A program made the translations under genes and the position numbers. Below, in pieces: positions 13,377 through 15,050 of a stretch of 15,050 bases of DNA (positions are counted from its first letter, which is position 1; each line of letters opens with the position of its first letter). Location of the stretch: contig JBDREF010000143.1 of the NCBI GenBank assembly GCA_043820045.1, positions 1 to 15,050 of the forward strand, in the 5' to 3' direction. A model generated the notes under the pieces. The model had not been told where the DNA came from. It searched no databases and saw only the letters and a list, made by a program, of their open reading frames with translations. This stretch comes from JBDREF01 sp043820045. Lineage in GTDB: Bacteria > Planctomycetota > Phycisphaerae > Sedimentisphaerales > Anaerobacaceae.

Positions 13377-14591
13377 CTAAGAGGCGACATTCACTGCATC
13401 AAACATCGCCATGATATTCTCTGCCGGCACGTTTGCGAGGATATTGTGTACCTGTTGGAAAACGAACCCCCCGCCGGGGCTGAGTATCTCCACCTGCCGC
13501 CTGACGTGCTCGGCGACTTGCTCGGGTGTGCCGTTAGGCAGGACGTCTCTCGTATCGCAGCCGCCACCCCAGAAAGTTATATCCCGGCCAAACTCCGCCT
13601 TCAACTCCGCGGCATCCATTCCCGAACAAGTAATCTGGACAGGATTGATGGCATCGAGACCGGCCTCAATCAAATGGGGAAAAAGCTCGCGCACACCGCC
13701 GCAGCAGTGGAGCATGACTTTGACATCGGCCAGTTCCTTCGCACGGTTCCAAAGGAGTCTATGCCGCGGCTTGAAAAACTCACAATACATCCGCGGCGAC
13801 ATCATTGGGCCCGTCTGCATCCCGAGATCATCCCCAAAAAGAATAATATCGATATGCTCACCGACAGCTCCAAGGAATCGCTCGAGATTGTCCATGTGTA
13901 TTTCGACAAGCTTATCAAGAAAACGGTGGGCATGCTGCGGCTCGCCCGCCAGCAGCATCATGAATCGGTCGTTGCGATAAAGAAACTGGCCGACTTCAAA
14001 CAGATTACCGCCGAACAGCCCTATGATGGCGCGGTCTGTCCCGGTCCGCAAACACTTCGCACCATCAGATAGCTCCCGGCTGTTGACCGGACCGGGCGGG
14101 CTGGCAATAGCCGTCCACATGGATTCTCCGAGCACATCCGAGACCGCGTCCAAATCCTCACCTTCGAGAAAGGGAAAATACGTCTGCTCAAAATACAACG
14201 CCCCATCCGGCATGTGAGCTAAGACTCGGCCGCTCTTGGACCGAATCACCCAGCGTCCTTCGTCCCGTTCAAGCCGAGTCCAGGCAGGTACAAAACATGG
14301 GGTGCCGTCCGGCAGAGTCCATGGCGACCAGGATTCTGCATCCAGCGCGAAACCGCGCCCAAGCTCGATGGTGTCAACGCCGAACCGGTCCAGTACATCT
14401 TCATCAACGACGGCCAATTGCTGAATAACGTCGTAAACGCGAACCGGTTTGGGTGGCAGGCCCAGATGCTCTCGTAGCCTGGGATATGCCATCGCCGCGA
14501 TGCCGGAAGACCGGTGCCCGGAAAAATCAACAGGAACACGGTCACTTTCGCGATGCTCCAAGGCCGCCAAAACCCGCTCTCGTGCTATCAT
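13377..14591 (-). CDS. UroD-fold protein with a methyltransferase-like His-X-Cys motif
   Basis: A 404-residue cytoplasmic protein of the UroD/methyltransferase superfamily. Segments seen are RVLAALEHRESDRVPVDF (6-23, the usual N-terminal signature of the UroD-like branch), DDLGMQTGPMMSP (254-266), VMLHCCGGVRELFP (292-305), WGGGCDT (341-347) and GTPEQVAEHVR (354-364). His295-X-Cys297, together with Cys345, would suit the zinc site that activates a thiol in corrinoid methyltransferases such as MtaA/MtbA, though the spacing to the second cysteine differs. Haem synthesis is unlikely given the neighbours. Removal or transfer of a methyl group from a sugar or other compound is a hypothesis; no corrinoid-protein gene is visible in the window. 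The start is certain: TAAGGAG, overlapping the upstream stop codon, lies six bases before the ATG. Confidence 0.85.
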   Translation of the reverse strand: MIARERVLAALEHRESDRVPVDFSGHRSSGIAAMAYPRLREHLGLPPKPVRVYDVIQQLAVVDEDVLDRFGVDTIELGRGFALDAESWSPWTLPDGTPCFVPAWTRLERDEGRWVIRSKSGRVLAHMPDGALYFEQTYFPFLEGEDLDAVSDVLGESMWTAIASPPGPVNSRELSDGAKCLRTGTDRAIIGLFGGNLFEVGQFLYRNDRFMMLLAGEPQHAHRFLDKLVEIHMDNLERFLGAVGEHIDIILFGDDLGMQTGPMMSPRMYCEFFKPRHRLLWNRAKELADVKVMLHCCGGVRELFPHLIEAGLDAINPVQITCSGMDAAELKAEFGRDITFWGGGCDTRDVLPNGTPEQVAEHVRRQVEILSPGGGFVFQQVHNILANVPAENIMAMFDAVNVAS

Positions 14592-14597
14592 CGCGGT

Positions 14598-14604
14598 CTC
14601 CTTA
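14598..14604 (-). promoter_or_regulatory. Strong Shine-Dalgarno overlapping the upstream stop codon
   Basis: TAAGGAG contains both the TAA stop of the GH38 gene and the ribosome-binding site of the UroD-like gene. This arrangement indicates translational coupling of the two genes. Confidence 0.75.
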
Positions 14605-15050
14605 CTTCTCAGGCAGCGAGGCTCGCAAAGTGACGATTTCGTACGCCGCCATTTCTATCGGTCCGGTTATCTCGGAAACCTTCTCTTCCGCCAGGTTGCT
14701 CAACCATACTGTTTTAGGCGCCGGTTTCGCCCATGTGAGGACAACCTTTTCGGTTCGCTCACCTGTATTGAACAAGCGTACGACCCTGTCCTTACCGTCC
14801 AAACTGGGCTTGAGGGCTGTTACTACCACCCCTGCGGGCTTGACGCTCAGAATCGAACGTTGAACGCCGGCCGTATTGTCAACAGGCACAACCACGAGCG
14901 GCTGACCGCATTCGGTGCCAAATCTCGCAGCCTCGCCGGGGTCGAATTGACGATGAGGCTTGATTGCATAACGGAACGTAGTCGGGCCTTCCTGGCCGGC
15001 CTTGTAGTTGGTCTCCCAGTAGTTGTTCATCACATAAGAGTACAGCGTCG
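14602..15050 (-). CDS. GH38-type alpha-mannosidase, C-terminal end only (cut by the window edge)
   Basis: The last 149 codons of a gene that continues past the right edge. Reading in from the edge gives LYSYVMNNYWETNYKA, which matches the conserved segment near the start of the C-terminal beta domain of GH38 alpha-mannosidases. FRYAIKPH follows, then VVVTALKPS...DGKDRVVRLFN and a final beta-rich stretch ending in SLPEK. The catalytic barrel with its zinc site is outside the window, so activity cannot be judged. GH38 enzymes cleave alpha-linked mannose, and many bacterial members are cytoplasmic. An apparent GTG/ATG start at 15033/15030 is not real, because homologous sequence continues upstream without a stop. 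It is the first visible gene of the operon leading to the UroD-like protein and the SSS symporter. Confidence 0.8.
   Translation of the reverse strand, partial: TLYSYVMNNYWETNYKAGQEGPTTFRYAIKPHRQFDPGEAARFGTECGQPLVVVPVDNTAGVQRSILSVKPAGVVVTALKPSLDGKDRVVRLFNTGERTEKVVLTWAKPAPKTVWLSNLAEEKVSEITGPIEMAAYEIVTLRASLPEK

Noticed and set aside
14602..15033. A complete small protein starting at 15033 or 15030
   Set aside because: The frame continues to the window edge with sequence matching the GH38 C-terminal domain (LYSYV before MNNYW), so this is the end of a larger gene.

Overview
The window looks like chromosome from a bacterium of the PVC superphylum, most likely a Planctomycete of the Phycisphaerae type, although Lentisphaerae remain possible. 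This is an inference. The basis is the combination of a secreted glycosidase, SSS sodium/solute symporters, several Gfo/Idh/MocA oxidoreductases and uroporphyrinogen-decarboxylase-fold proteins outside any haem context. There are no rRNA or tRNA genes, CRISPR arrays, transposases or phage genes.

Left part (1-2331, all minus strand). In transcription order this holds a PilZ-domain protein with a long alanine/glutamate-rich coiled coil, a macro-domain protein, and a ferritin-like protein with a partly degraded diiron site. Sigma70-like promoters are visible for the PilZ gene (2511-2483) and the ferritin-like gene (642-614). The PilZ leader contains what reads as a transcription attenuator: a hairpin plus T6, with mutually exclusive alternative pairings.

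Divergent intergenic region (2332-2796). It carries the PilZ promoter and attenuator on the minus strand. On the plus strand it carries an extended -10 promoter followed by a structured leader for the sugar operon.

Plus-strand sugar operon (2797-11512). Six genes run in one direction: a secreted GH29 alpha-L-fucosidase fused in frame to a type-1 periplasmic sugar-binding domain, an SGLT-like sodium/sugar symporter, a DegT/StrS aminotransferase, a Gfo/Idh/MocA oxidoreductase, a UroD-fold protein, and a second Gfo/Idh/MocA oxidoreductase.

Minus-strand sugar operon (15050-11547, entering from beyond the right edge). It holds the C-terminus of a GH38-type alpha-mannosidase, a second UroD-fold protein with a methyltransferase-like His-X-Cys motif, and a second SSS symporter. 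It converges on the plus operon with only 34 bp between stop codons.

The simplest reading is a glycan-use locus. A glycosidase releases fucose or mannose units, a sodium symporter imports them, and the oxidoreductases, aminotransferase and UroD-fold proteins process them inside the cell. Both operons contain the same trio of glycosidase, UroD-fold protein and SSS symporter. The least ordinary items are the fucosidase/binding-protein fusion with no ABC transporter nearby, the UroD-fold proteins tied to sugar genes, and the attenuator-like leader upstream of the PilZ gene.
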